A stretch of DNA of 64,000 nt from Lachnoclostridium phytofermentans ISDg (GCF_000018685.1 NC_010001.1:3872001-3936000), one strand, 5' to 3'. Shown: positions 8,501 to 17,237, numbered from the stretch's first letter. Notes: generated from the sequence alone by a model not told the origin. Made by a program: numbers and translations.

Positions 8501-8600
8501 AATAAAATCCCTCCAAAGTAGTTTTGGTTATTTACCATGTCTACTTTAGAGGGATCATATCAAATTGCTAGACTTCCTTATTTTTTGCTTTGCTATATCT

Positions 8601-8819
8601 TTAATTACACGTGATTACACTAACTACATAGTTTTTCTGTATACTCTTTGAAAGCTTCTTCCTCAATTCTCGGTTTTTCCTCTGTAAGAAATGCTTGAGT
8701 GATTCTGATTTCTTTTTCTGTGTCTTTGAAAATATCTTACCTGTTATCTTGATACGTTCAAATGGACTTTCTTTTATATAATCTTTATCTACAGCTAATT
8801 TACAAGAGACTTCAAACAC
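8601..8819 (-). pseudogene. Degraded frame, possibly an integrase core-binding fragment
   Basis: On the minus strand a segment FEVSCKLAVDKDYIKESPFE resembles the 'AVxxDYIxxNPxE' end of an integrase core-binding domain. The reading then continues better in another frame (TEKEIRITQAFLTEEKPRIE), which suggests a frameshift. It has no ribosome site. Its place between a tRNA-like fragment and fmt suits a recombinase remnant, but the identity is uncertain. Confidence 0.3.
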
Positions 8820-8837
8820 GCTTCTCTCACATTCAAT

Positions 8838-9785
8838 TTATTTTTCACCTAAAATCATGCCTTTTTCGATTTTTCTGCCGTTTACAAAATCTTTTGCGGA
8901 CATTATTTTCCCGCCCTCTAACTGTAATTCTAAAATTATTATTGTATATCCTATTGCAAATACCTCTATGTTATTTCTGATATCTATAACTTCACCGCTT
9001 TTTTTATCTTTAATTGCAGACACATCTTTGTAATCCGAATAAATCGCTTTTAATATTTTCAACTTTTTGCCATTAAGCCACGTAAAAGCGGCCGGTGACG
9101 GTGAAAGTCCTCGAATTTTGTCATATATAACTTTTGCCGGTATATTCCAGTCAATTTCACACATATCATCATCTATTTTTTTTGCGTAAAAAGTGTCGCT
9201 TTCCGGCTGTTTTTCACGTTTTACCGTACCGTTTTGTATTTGATTTATAGCTTCAATCAATAATTTACCGCCGATTTCTGCCAATCTGTCATGAAGTTCG
9301 CCGAATGTTTCATGTTTGCCGATTCCGGTTGATTCTTTCAATATCATATCACCTGTGTCAATTCCCTCGTCCATGTACATAATAGTGATACCTGTGACTT
9401 TTTCACCGTTCATGATTGCGGCATTTATTGGCGAAGCTCCGCGATATTTCGGCAGAAGTGACCCATGAACATCCACACACCCATATTGGGGAAAATCTAA
9501 TATATATTTCGGGATTAATTTGCCATATGCCGCAACTATGATAATATCCGGTGCAATTTCTTTTATCAGATCAAAAAATTCTGCACTTTTCAAAGTCTGC
9601 GGCTGGTATACAGGAATATTTTCACTCAACGCATATTCTTTCACCGGAGGCGGGGTCAAAGTCATCTTACGCCCGACAGGTTTATCCGGCTGGGTGACAA
9701 TGCCAATGACTTCGCACTTGTTTTTTATCAGATATTCAAGAGAAACCCTCGCAAATTCAGGAGTACCCATAAACAATATTTTCAT
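8838..9785 (-). CDS. fmt: Methionyl-tRNA formyltransferase-like protein with Asn-to-Asp change in the catalytic motif
   Basis: Fmt formylates initiator Met-tRNA using 10-formyl-tetrahydrofolate. The 315-residue protein has the whole family layout: MKILFMGTPEFA, VTQPDKPVGRK, SLLPKYRGASPI, DEGIDTGDM, and a C-terminal OB-like domain. The catalytic motif normally reads N-V-H; here it is D105-V-H107 (codon GAT), while His107 and Asp143 of the Asn-His-Asp triad are kept. The start at 9785 follows GGAGG. It stands alone, antisense to its neighbours, inside the tRNA-Gly island and not with def or priA. Its codons look somewhat more GC-rich than those around it, suggesting transfer. It may be a resistance-type or altered paralogue. 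Confidence 0.8.
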   Translation of the reverse strand: MKILFMGTPEFARVSLEYLIKNKCEVIGIVTQPDKPVGRKMTLTPPPVKEYALSENIPVYQPQTLKSAEFFDLIKEIAPDIIIVAAYGKLIPKYILDFPQYGCVDVHGSLLPKYRGASPINAAIMNGEKVTGITIMYMDEGIDTGDMILKESTGIGKHETFGELHDRLAEIGGKLLIEAINQIQNGTVKREKQPESDTFYAKKIDDDMCEIDWNIPAKVIYDKIRGLSPSPAAFTWLNGKKLKILKAIYSDYKDVSAIKDKKSGEVIDIRNNIEVFAIGYTIIILELQLEGGKIMSAKDFVNGRKIEKGMILGEK

Positions 9786-10065
9786 GAATATCCTCCTTTC
9801 CGTTTTCTTCATTTTTCTCATTTCATTCGTAAAATATAAATAACCTACACTACAACTTCAAATTTGTCGTTCGTAATTGCTAACGATCATGTACTATCGC
9901 TTGATTAAACAAAATATACTCTAACCTATGAATCATATCACTTATAAATAATAACATCAATATTTCAAACAAAAATTTTCCAAAAAAAGTTGTAAACAGG
10001 CTGTAGACACTTTGTGGACAGTGTATTTTCCTCCTTATTATATAGTGATTACGGAAAGGGGTAAA
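9786..10065. other. Intergenic stretch without gene
   Basis: An AT-rich stretch upstream of fmt with no frame or structure I can support. It probably holds the fmt promoter. Confidence 0.5.
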
Positions 10066-10087
10066 GTTCTAATCCCATCTCGTGCTT
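10066..10087 (+). repeat. tRNA-Gly 3'-end copy (att-like, copy c)
   Basis: GTTCTAATCCCATCTCGTGC repeats the tRNA-Gly T-arm and acceptor 3' strand with two changes. It is followed by a tRNA-type terminator and by the end of a second integrase, exactly as after the intact tRNA at 4726. Confidence 0.8.
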
Positions 10088-10099
10088 AACTTAAAAGTA

Positions 10100-10138
10100 T
10101 CGCAAATTCTTATAAATCAAGGGTTTGCGATTTTTTTT
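10100..10138 (+). terminator. Terminator following tRNA-like copy c
   Basis: TCGCAAATTCTT pairs with AAGGGTTTGCGA and is followed by eight T. It is a clear paralogue of the tRNA-Gly terminator at 4810-4847. Confidence 0.85.
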
Positions 10139-10193
10139 GCTTGAAAAACACGTGTGCAGGATATGTGCAACATCCTTTTACGGACTCAAACCA

Positions 10194-10256
10194 TTATAGT
10201 TCTTTGTTCATAAAGGAGCGGTTCTGCTCGATTTCATGGTAATTATAGATATAACC
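10194..10256 (-). pseudogene. C-terminal scrap of a second tyrosine recombinase
   Basis: The minus strand reads GYIYNYHEIEQNRSFMNKEL and a stop, homologous to the last residues of the integrase remnant at 4905 (SYIHNYNEIEKNRVYMDKAL). Everything upstream is lost. The DNA between it and the tRNA-like end (GTGTGCAGGATATGTGCAAC) also matches the first locus, so this was an independent integration of a related element. Confidence 0.7.
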
Positions 10257-10279
10257 CCGAATAGTTTCCCCATAGTGGA

Positions 10280-10308
10280 TTGACTTTCTAAATTAAGGAA
10301 ATTATAAT
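10280..10308 (+). promoter_or_regulatory. Shared-type promoter, second copy
   Basis: TTGACT (10280-10285), a 17-bp spacer TTCTAAATTAAGGAAAT, and TATAAT (10303-10308). It closely matches 5466-5494 in sequence as well as spacing and precedes the VOC/methyltransferase genes. Confidence 0.7.
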
Positions 10309-10396
10309 TAGTTAAACTATTAGGAGTAAATAACATAATCTATAGTTTTCAAAGGTGAACTGCAGATTATTTATATTTTGAGCAGGAGGAAAAATA

Positions 10397-10762
10397 ATGC
10401 TAAGAACAATGTTTCAGATGTATCTCAAGAATAGTGTTGAAGCAGTCGAAATGTATCAAAAGGCTTTTGATGCTAAGTTATTATATGAGAGTAAGAACGA
10501 AGATGGAAGCTATCTTCATGCTGAATTAGACGCTTGTGGGCAAGTATTAGCTATATCAGAGGCACTTGATGAGAGGAAAATCGGTAATACTATGCAATTT
10601 TGCTTCCACTTTGGTGAAGGCAATGAAGAAATTGTAAAGAGAGCATATGAAGTTTTAAAAGATGGTGCAAAAATTAATCAACCATTGGGACCATGTTTTT
10701 TTAGTTCTTGTATGTTTGGTATTGTAGATAAATTTGGAGTTGATTGGTGTATTTTTGTTTAA
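10397..10762 (+). CDS. PhnB-like VOC (glyoxalase superfamily) protein
   Basis: A 121-residue single VOC fold of the PhnB type. It opens TMFQMYLKNSVEAVEMYQKAF and has the middle strand HAELDACGQVLAIS; the end GPCFFSSCMFGIVDKFGVDW is the usual PhnB closure. Such proteins bind small molecules or metals, and some give drug tolerance; no substrate can be assigned. RBS AGGAGG precedes the ATG. It is the first gene of a cargo module. Confidence 0.8.
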   Translation: MLRTMFQMYLKNSVEAVEMYQKAFDAKLLYESKNEDGSYLHAELDACGQVLAISEALDERKIGNTMQFCFHFGEGNEEIVKRAYEVLKDGAKINQPLGPCFFSSCMFGIVDKFGVDWCIFV

Positions 10763-10856
10763 CGAATCTACGTACAAATTATATATCCATATTACTAAGT
10801 TCGTTGGTGTTATATATTACGAATCAAAATTTTTTATATAATGGAGAGATAGGATT

Positions 10857-11609
10857 ATGAAAGATACTAAAGTATTAGCTCAAAATAAGACAAGTTGGGA
10901 TTTCATAGCCGATGAATGGTTTGGATCAACTTCACTACCTACATACGGTCCAACTTTACCTAATGAAGGTACATTGAATTTGTTTGATTCATTAGATAAT
11001 AAAAAAGTTTTAGAGATTGGTTGCGGCAGTGGACATTCTTTGCTATATACAGCTAAACAGGGGGCTAAAGAGTTATGGGGTTTAGATTTATCTTCAAAAC
11101 AGATAGAGAATGCTGAAAAACTGCTATCAGAAAATAACGTAATTGCAAATTTATTTGTGTCACCTATGGAAGATAACCCAGGAATACCAGAAAATTACTT
11201 TGATTTTGTTTACTCGATATATGCATTTGGGTGGACTACCGATTTAAAACAATCCATAGATTTAGTTCATAAATACTTAAAGAAATCTGGTGTTTTTATA
11301 TTGTCTTGGGATAATCCATTGATGCAATGTATAGAAGCTGAAGGGAATAAGTATACAATTTTCAGGTCGTATTTGGATGAAGCTACGATTGATTTATCAA
11401 AGGGTAATCAAGCTATGAAAATAAAGAACTGGAAATTATCTTCATATATCAATGAACTGGCATCTGCAGGATTTAAAATTGACAAGTTGATTGAAGAAAC
11501 TGATAAGGATATTCTTGCCCAGGAATATGATTTTACACTAAAATACTATTCAAAGCATAAAGCTAAATTAATTAATACATCGTTTATTATCAAAGCAATT
11601 AAATTATAA
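10857..11609 (+). CDS. SAM-dependent class I methyltransferase
   Basis: A 250-residue soluble methyltransferase. The SAM-binding motif I is VLEIGCGSGHSLLYTAKQGA, followed by the acidic strand end LWGLDLS and a post-motif FDFVYSIYAFGW. GGAGAG lies 8 nt before the ATG. The substrate is unknown. It sits between two VOC genes, all on the plus strand, so a small detoxification or modification operon is plausible but not shown. Confidence 0.85.
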   Translation: MKDTKVLAQNKTSWDFIADEWFGSTSLPTYGPTLPNEGTLNLFDSLDNKKVLEIGCGSGHSLLYTAKQGAKELWGLDLSSKQIENAEKLLSENNVIANLFVSPMEDNPGIPENYFDFVYSIYAFGWTTDLKQSIDLVHKYLKKSGVFILSWDNPLMQCIEAEGNKYTIFRSYLDEATIDLSKGNQAMKIKNWKLSSYINELASAGFKIDKLIEETDKDILAQEYDFTLKYYSKHKAKLINTSFIIKAIKL

Positions 11610-11665
11610 TCGACAAACAGGAAGTTGTAGTATAGATTATTTATATTTTAGGAGGTATTAGCGTT

Positions 11666-12091
11666 ATGGATGATGAATTAAAAATCAAAATGTACTCATT
11701 TACGGTGGATTGCAAAGACCCTCATGAATTAGCAAAATTTTATGCAGCGTTGCTCAAGTGGGAAATAATGTTTATCAATGAAGAATGGGCATGTGTATAC
11801 GCCCCAGGAACCAATCAGGGGACATATCCTTGTATATTGTTTCAACAAAATCCTGAGTATAAACCTCCTGTGTGGCCGGAAGAGCCTGAAGCTCAACAGC
11901 AAATGGCACATATAGACTTCGCCGTTAATGATTTAGAAAAAGCAGTTCAATATGCAATCCATTGTGGAGCTACAATCGCAGATGAGCAATTTTCTAATAA
12001 TTGGAGAGTTATGCTTGACCCCGCCGGACACCCTTTTTGCTTATGCCAAATGAAATCAATTGTCGAGAGTGCCGATTTTGCGTTGTTATAG
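11666..12091 (+). CDS. VOC family protein
   Basis: A 141-residue glyoxalase/bleomycin-resistance fold protein. The start FTVDCKDPHELAKFYAALL and the end WRVMLDPAGHPFCLCQ are the classical VOC first and last strands, with HIDFAVNDLEKAVQYA in the middle. The His and the final Asp/His region could bind metal. RBS AGGAGG lies upstream; the preceding leader resembles part of the leader at 10340-10396 (TAGATTATTTATATTTT), so the module may have grown by duplication. Confidence 0.8.
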   Translation: MDDELKIKMYSFTVDCKDPHELAKFYAALLKWEIMFINEEWACVYAPGTNQGTYPCILFQQNPEYKPPVWPEEPEAQQQMAHIDFAVNDLEKAVQYAIHCGATIADEQFSNNWRVMLDPAGHPFCLCQMKSIVESADFALL

Positions 12092-12182
12092 AAAATCATA
12101 AATTGGTTATGTAGACTAAATGCGGCACAAAAAGTCGAGTGAATATAATTCTAATAATATATTATATCAATAGGGGAAGAGA

Positions 12183-13061
12183 ATGGATTGGATTAAAAAA
12201 TTTAATGAGGTTATAAAATATATAGAAGATAATCTTAAAGGTGAAATTTCATATGACACTATATCCCAAATTGCAGGATGTTCCATTTATAATTTTCAAA
12301 GAATGTTTTCATATATTGCTGACAAGCCACTATCGGAATACATTAGAAACAGACGTTTAACACTGGCAGCCTTTGATATTATGAACAGCAAAGACCGAAT
12401 CATTGATATTTCATTTAAATATGGATATGAGTCTCAAGATGCCTTTTCTCGTGCTTTTCGAAGTTTTCATGGTGTCTTGCCTTCCGCTGCAAGAAATGAA
12501 ACCGTCCAATTAAAATCCTGTCCAAAACTCTCCTTCCAAATCAATATTAAAGGAGAGAATTATATGAATTATCAAATTGTACAGTTTCCTGCATTCAAGG
12601 TAGTGGGAATAACTAACCGTATAAACACTTCAGAAGCATTTAAAATTGTACCGCAGATTTGGGAGAACGCTTGGAAAGATGGAACAATGAACCGCTTTAT
12701 TGAACTTTTAAAAAAAACAGATTATCGTCCTGCTGGCTTTTTAGGCATATGTGCAGATGGAAAATGGGGAAACTCAGAAGAAATGGATTATATTCTTGCT
12801 ATCACAAACCATGTAGATGTTCCAGAATGCAACTATGTTTCTCCTCCTGATGGGATGAAAGAATTCTGCTATCCAGCATCTACTTGGGTTGTCTTTGATG
12901 CTGATGGGGAACTTCCAAGTGCTGTTCAGAAAATTCATAAGCAGTTTTATTCAGAGTGGTTACCCAATTCAGGATATGAACTAGCAGATCTTCCTGTTAT
13001 TGAATCTTATATGCAAAACAATCATCAAGAAGTTTGGATAGGAATTAACAAAAATAAATGA
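12183..13061 (+). CDS. AraC-type regulator with GyrI-like effector-binding domain (second copy)
   Basis: A 292-residue paralogue of the gene at 5669. The AraC double HTH spans about residues 8-110 (YNFQRMFSYIADKPLSEYI, GYESQDAFSRAFRSFHGVLP). A GyrI-like domain runs from about 130 to 292, ending with PNSGYELADLP and EVWIGI. Its stop overlaps the start of the following broken gene by ATGA, which suggests they were cotranscribed. It is a likely sensor-activator of its own module. Confidence 0.85.
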   Translation: MDWIKKFNEVIKYIEDNLKGEISYDTISQIAGCSIYNFQRMFSYIADKPLSEYIRNRRLTLAAFDIMNSKDRIIDISFKYGYESQDAFSRAFRSFHGVLPSAARNETVQLKSCPKLSFQINIKGENYMNYQIVQFPAFKVVGITNRINTSEAFKIVPQIWENAWKDGTMNRFIELLKKTDYRPAGFLGICADGKWGNSEEMDYILAITNHVDVPECNYVSPPDGMKEFCYPASTWVVFDADGELPSAVQKIHKQFYSEWLPNSGYELADLPVIESYMQNNHQEVWIGINKNK

Positions 13062-13741
13062 GAAAGAAGGTAATTATCATATACTCATTTAAATCAACGT
13101 TATTTAAAGAATGTAATCGAGTGTATATAAATATACCTTTTAATGTTTGGGATGTTTGTGGACAAAAGGGACAAATACCAGTTGAGGTAGAAATTTCAGG
13201 ATTGGCTTTTGAATGCAAATTAGTACCTAAAGGTAATGGTAGCTATTATATTCCAATCCTAAAAGAAGTGTATAAGAGTATAGACTTTTTTAAAGAAATA
13301 GAAGTGCATTTTAAAGTGATTAGCGGACTTAGCAGAATAAGTTCTAATAGTCCATATAGTAAAGAAAATCCTATTAGAATTATAGACAGTATTAACTATT
13401 TAAGGCAACCTCAAAAATGGATACTGCGAACAAACGTGCCTTGCCATGCTTGCCGGAATTTCTGTTAATGAAGTAATAGAAATAATAAAAAGTAGAAAAT
13501 GGCAGGCAAGTTTAAGCAAAGTAATTGAAACGTTAGACTATTTTGGATTTTTACATAAGAAACCCATTTATACAAAAGGTAGAAATATTAATATGCCAAA
13601 GTGCTGTATTGTGAATTTAGAGGCGAAAAGAAAAGTCACCTTATGATTTATTATGATGGGACTTACTATGACCCAACCTCTGGCGTTTTGCAGAACTTTG
13701 AGTTTGAGAATATCATTTGCTATATAGAGGTTGGTACATAA
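13058..13741 (+). pseudogene. Frameshifted DUF1905 / C39-like protein
   Basis: The first frame (13058-13468) gives a DUF1905 domain (VWDVCGQKGQIPVEVEISGL, ECKLVPKGNGSYYIPI). Near 13440 the sense passes to another frame (CEQTCLAMLAGISVNEVIEI), which resembles the Q-x-C-LAML active-site segment of C39-like papain-fold proteins. Near 13635 a second shift leads to a last segment MIYYDGTYYDPTSGVLQNFE ending at 13741. The intact ancestor would have been one protein of about 225 residues. With two frameshifts it is a pseudogene unless the assembly is wrong. Confidence 0.65.
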
Positions 13742-13789
13742 AATAAAATGTTAAACTAATACATAATCCAAGAAATAAAAAATACTCAT

Positions 13790-13805
13790 ATCCCGTCTCA
13801 TGCTT
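13790..13805 (+). repeat. tRNA-Gly 3'-end copy (att-like, copy d)
   Basis: ATCCCGTCTCATGCTT matches the last bases of tRNA-Gly with one change. It is short but is at the expected module boundary. Confidence 0.55.
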
Positions 13806-13814
13806 ACGAAATCT

Positions 13815-13967
13815 CTTGATTTTCATAATAGTTCTGCTCTTGCCTTTGGTTTTATTCCGTGGAAGGATATAGATGATATTTTTATTGCTAGTGTTATGGG
13901 TAATCAGTTTATAGAACTTGTTCTTAATAATGAAGATCTCGCGATGCTTTTCAATAGGAATTTATAG
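13815..13967 (+). pseudogene. 3' fragment of an unidentified gene
   Basis: An open frame ending at TAG 13965-13967 reads LDFHNSSALAFGFIPWKDID and on to LVLNNEDLAMLFNRNL. It has no start or ribosome site and begins just after the tRNA-like end, so it looks like the 3' end of a truncated gene. The IPWxDI...FI pattern resembles the STM3941-like family, but this is a weak match. Confidence 0.4.
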
Positions 13968-13978
13968 GAGGTATGCTT

Positions 13979-14284
13979 GTGGAAGGAGTAGAAAGAAATA
14001 AAGTAAGATTGCTTTCGCATAATAAAGAGTGGGAAAACGAGTTCCTTCAAGTAAAAAGCCAGATTGAAACAATCTGGAACAATAACATTCTTGATATACA
14101 GCATGTTGGAAGTACAGCAATATCTAATATCTGTGCTAAACCGATATTAGATATTGCTGTTCGTGTGCAGTCAATAAAAGACATGGATGTAGATTCGATG
14201 AGATCAATAGGGTACGATTATTGCGGTCCTCAGTTAGGACAGGATACATATCACCTATATGTATTACGAGGTGCTAGATTGTAA
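13979..14284 (+). pseudogene. GrpB-like nucleotidyltransferase, truncated 5' part
   Basis: The frame shows LSHNKEWENEFLQVKSQIE, the GrpB signature IQHVGSTAI and AKPILDIAVRV, where GST and the Asp belong to the nucleotidyltransferase active site. GrpB proteins are about 170-180 residues; this one stops after about 100, where it is abruptly joined to a different gene. AGGAGG fits a GTG at 13979 better than the ATG at 13973. Confidence 0.7.
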
Positions 14285-14846
14285 GCCATCTCATCTCGAA
14301 ATGTCCGCAATTTGGATAAACGACTTGAACCCTTGGAAGTATCCAACGCCTTGTCAATATCATTACAGCGATGCTTGGACTGAGCATTATAAAAATATGT
14401 TGAGTGGTAATATAAAAGAAAGTTTCATAGTTGACGAAGATTTTTGTGATGCGGATATAGCTTGTCATGCTCATCTCACAAATCAAAGTGGTATTTGTGT
14501 TTATGGAAAACCTATTAAAGATGTATTTCCAGCTATACCTGACAAAGATTTTTGGAATTCTATTAGTAGTGATATTGTTGAATATGATTTTCACTCATAT
14601 AATCCAAGATATTTTGCGAGTAATATCTTAATTTTAGGACGTATTCTATCATTCAAAATTGAAAAACGTATTTTGTCTAAATATGAAGGTGGAATATGGA
14701 CGCTTAATTATGTGCCTGAAAAGTTTCAATACATTATTGATAATGCTATGAAAGAATGGTATTCAGAAGAAACAGGTCTAGAATATAAAAAAGAAGACTT
14801 AGACGAACTTAGGCATTTGTTAATAAACGAAATACAGGACTGTTGA
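14262..14846 (+). pseudogene. AadA/DUF4111-like aminoglycoside nucleotidyltransferase, 3' part
   Basis: About 195 residues match the middle and C-terminus of ANT(9)/ANT(3'')-type enzymes: WINDLNPWKYPTPCQYHYSD, DADIACHAHLTNQSGICVYG, FASNILILGRILSFK and the typical SKYEGGIWTLNYVPEKF. The N-terminal catalytic GS-x-D-x-D segment is missing and is replaced out of frame by the GrpB fragment. Without it adenylylation is not possible. The junction lies near 14262-14280. Confidence 0.7.
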
Positions 14847-14889
14847 ACATATCAAGTAATCAACTTGTAGAATTTGAAAAATAGAGAGA

Positions 14890-15016
14890 ATACATCCCAT
14901 GTGTGCAAGGCGTTATGCAAAAAACAACAGACGCCACATCTCTCCTATTTATCATTATTTTTGTACGAATATTTGTCTCACACCTACGAGATCCCTTGAT
15001 TTTCAAGGGATTTTTG
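14890..15016 (+). repeat. Element end, degraded tRNA-like end (copy f) and terminator
   Basis: 14890-14967 resembles 6605-6705 (CATCCCAT, TGTGTGCAA, ACAGACGCC, CTCCTATTTATCA). It runs into a strongly decayed tRNA 3' end (14968-14988). A hairpin GATCCCTTGA/TCAAGGGATT with T-run follows at 14991-15016. The stretch from 15017 to 15284 otherwise holds only the promoter region of the next gene. Confidence 0.55.
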
Positions 15017-15284
15017 TTGTTTGGATATATACATCATATATGCACCGCATAATTGCACTTACTTTTTCTTATTTTTTGTCACTCATTTTCAAAGCTTCTT
15101 TCATAAATTTAGGTTCTCTATTTACTATCTATAAGCTGTAGTAGTTACACAAGAAAGACAAGTGTACACAATACTCAGCATAAGTGTACACCATACTCTG
15201 CAAATTATGTTTACTTGTCCAGTTTATTAATATATAATCATTAATATTAATTACATATTTTAACAGTATATGGAGGTTCTAAAA

Positions 15285-15860
15285 ATGAAAAAATCTTCAA
15301 TTATCTTTTTAATTTTCATCTTTTTGTTAACTGCATGTTCACAAAATGTAACAAGAGTTTCTTTGAATAACCTATCTGACAATTATGGCCTTGATGATGC
15401 AAAGTCCGATAACTGTGTTATCTTTGAAGATGGAGCTATAACATCTGGTCAGTCTGTATGGGACTCTTTTATTAAAAAAACAATAAATAGTAAACCCGCA
15501 ACTGTCCGTTTAGGATTTTATTATACACTAGGTGACCCTTCGCAATACTCAGAGGAGTATTATGAAAAAATAAAAGATGATTATCCTATTCTTTATATCG
15601 ATGATTTAAGCTTTGATGGGAAAAAATATATTATTGAGTCAATTGAGGATGATGAACTGATTTCAAAAGAATATAAATATTTATTAAAATATAATGGTAA
15701 ACCTAACAGTTTAAATGCTTTGTTTTCCGAGTATACCTATTATGTTTTAGTCAATGATAATACTCTTACTTGGGCTGATATTGAACATGGAATGCTCAGC
15801 TCTCAATCTGGTGATTCGATTGACCATTATCTAGTATATTCAGACCTTGTAATGAAATGA
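15285..15860 (+). CDS. Lipoprotein of unknown function
   Basis: A 191-residue exported lipoprotein with signal peptide MKKSSIIFLIFIFLLTACSQ and lipobox LTAC (lipidated Cys 18). The ATG at 15285 has GGAGG 8 nt before it. The mature part is acidic and Tyr-rich with no motif I recognise; the segment ESIEDDELISKEYKYLLKYN suggests a small globular domain such as the DUF4362 group. It is the single gene of its cargo module. Confidence 0.75.
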   Translation: MKKSSIIFLIFIFLLTACSQNVTRVSLNNLSDNYGLDDAKSDNCVIFEDGAITSGQSVWDSFIKKTINSKPATVRLGFYYTLGDPSQYSEEYYEKIKDDYPILYIDDLSFDGKKYIIESIEDDELISKEYKYLLKYNGKPNSLNALFSEYTYYVLVNDNTLTWADIEHGMLSSQSGDSIDHYLVYSDLVMK

Positions 15861-15914
15861 TTCATTTTCATAATACTGTTGAAATCCCTTTCTTTATTTT
15901 CAGTATAGGATTTT

Positions 15915-15989
15915 GGTTCGAATCCCGTAGCACGCTTACTTATTAAGTGGAGAAAACCTAGAATTTATCTGGATTTTCTCTTTTTTTAT
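15915..15989 (+). repeat. tRNA-Gly 3'-end copy (att-like, copy e) with terminator
   Basis: GGTTCGAATCCCGTAGCACGCT (15915-15936) repeats the tRNA-Gly 3' end with acceptor changes. The flank CTTACT-TTAA-TGG-AGAA-CCTAG resembles that of copy b. The hairpin GAGAAAACC/GGATTTTCTC followed by TTTTTTT (15951-15989) is its terminator. Confidence 0.7.
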
Positions 15990-16122
15990 AATCAAAAATC
16001 ATATATGTAAGTACATTTTGGAAAGTATAGATAATACACTTTTTGATTGACTGGATTATATTGATAGTGGTAAAATTTACCTAATCACTTTAATTAGAGA
16101 AATAAGCTAAATCAGAATTTCA

Positions 16123-16683
16123 ATGAAAGGAATGATTATTATACAAAAGGTGCGTTTAATATCTTGGGGCATTTTAATTATACTGATTCTTGTAATTTTA
16201 TCAAAGGTAGATATTGGTGTTAATAGTGATTTTAATAATTCGTTTTTTGTGATAACAAAAAATGAAGTTACAAATGTTTCTAATTATTATGAACTCAATG
16301 ATAAAGGGAAACGCAGAAAAGCAGAAAAGTTTGAACCTGATAAGATGGAAGAATTCACTATTAATAATTGTTATAAATCATATATAAGCGGCAATAAAGT
16401 ATTAAACAAATTAACTTTAGATACTTGCGTAATCAAAGATGATACAGGAAATTCCATAGAAATTGCGGAAGAATTCAGAAAAATAATTGAAAAAGTTTCT
16501 GATTTAAAGCATAGCATTATTAAGAATAAAATATTAAAAATAAATAATGAATATTATGTTGTTGTTGAGCTTAATGTAAAAAAGCTGATAACGAATGCGG
16601 AAGTTGTGGTTGTGAATTTGACCCACTATACAAGAGAGCATTGGTATTATTACGAGGCATTTAGGGGGAATGATTCAGTATGA
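16123..16683 (+). CDS. Membrane-anchored protein of unknown function
   Basis: A 186-residue protein with one N-terminal transmembrane anchor (WGILIILILVILSKV) and an outside domain with no recognised motif. The start is weakly supported, as AAAGGA overlaps the initial codons. It overlaps the following nucleotidyltransferase frame by ATGA, implying cotranscription. Confidence 0.6.
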   Translation: MKGMIIIQKVRLISWGILIILILVILSKVDIGVNSDFNNSFFVITKNEVTNVSNYYELNDKGKRRKAEKFEPDKMEEFTINNCYKSYISGNKVLNKLTLDTCVIKDDTGNSIEIAEEFRKIIEKVSDLKHSIIKNKILKINNEYYVVVELNVKKLITNAEVVVVNLTHYTREHWYYYEAFRGNDSV

Positions 16684-17234
16684 ATACTGTGAAAGAACAA
16701 GCAGATAAGCTTTTATATGACTTAGGATTATTTAATGAATTGAAAAAGTATGGAACACCACATATTATTGGAAGTTATGCCATGAACGTTATGGCATGTA
16801 ATGATTTGGATATTGATGTTACTAACGATGATATGGATATAGAAAAATTATATTAATTGACATCAGTTATATTGAAGAATTATAAACCTATTTGGTATGA
16901 AGCTAAACAAGAATGGACAAGTGATGGAAAACAAGTATGGTTTCATGGATTTGAAACTATGATTTTGGGTGATTTGTGGAATGTAGATATATGGTTTTTT
17001 GATAAGGATACGATTTCTAATGCAGAAAGTTTTTGTGACAATGTCAAAAAGCAAATAGATTCGGATGAAAACAAACGAAATGCTATTATTCAAATTAAAA
17101 AAGGACTTATTGAGAAAGAATTATATTCTTTTGACAAATATACGAGCATGGATGTGTATAAAGCTGTTCTACAGGATGATATTTTATCACTGGATGAATT
17201 TTTGATTCGTAGTAAATACTTGGGAGGTCAATAA
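16680..17234 (+). pseudogene. Nucleotidyltransferase-like gene interrupted by an in-frame stop
   Basis: Two parts in the same frame: 16680-16856 contains GSYAMNVMACNDLDIDVTND, the G-S...D-x-D site of KNTase/DNA-polymerase-beta-type nucleotidyltransferases. It ends at TAA 16854-16856. The frame resumes at once with TTG and continues to 17234 (WFHGFETMILGDLWNVDIWF supplies the third Asp). A single base change would restore about 184 residues. Either it is a recent pseudogene or the second half starts at the TTG. Confidence 0.7.
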
Positions 17235-17237
17235 GTT

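Larger units (their letters stand above)
6757..8562 (-). mobile_element. IS3-family insertion sequence, intact copy (IS150-like)
   Basis: An 1806-bp element with imperfect ~25-bp terminal inverted repeats: left end TGAACTGACCCC, right end complement TGATATGATCCC, both ending in AAGTAGACA. It is flanked by a 3-bp target duplication AAT (6754-6756 and 8563-8565). It carries orfA and orfB, both intact. Removing it restores a terminator hairpin: GGAAGCCTAG at 6742-6751 pairs with CTAGACTTCC at 8568-8577, followed by TTATTTTTT. A second, nearly identical copy is at 47922. Confidence 0.95.
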
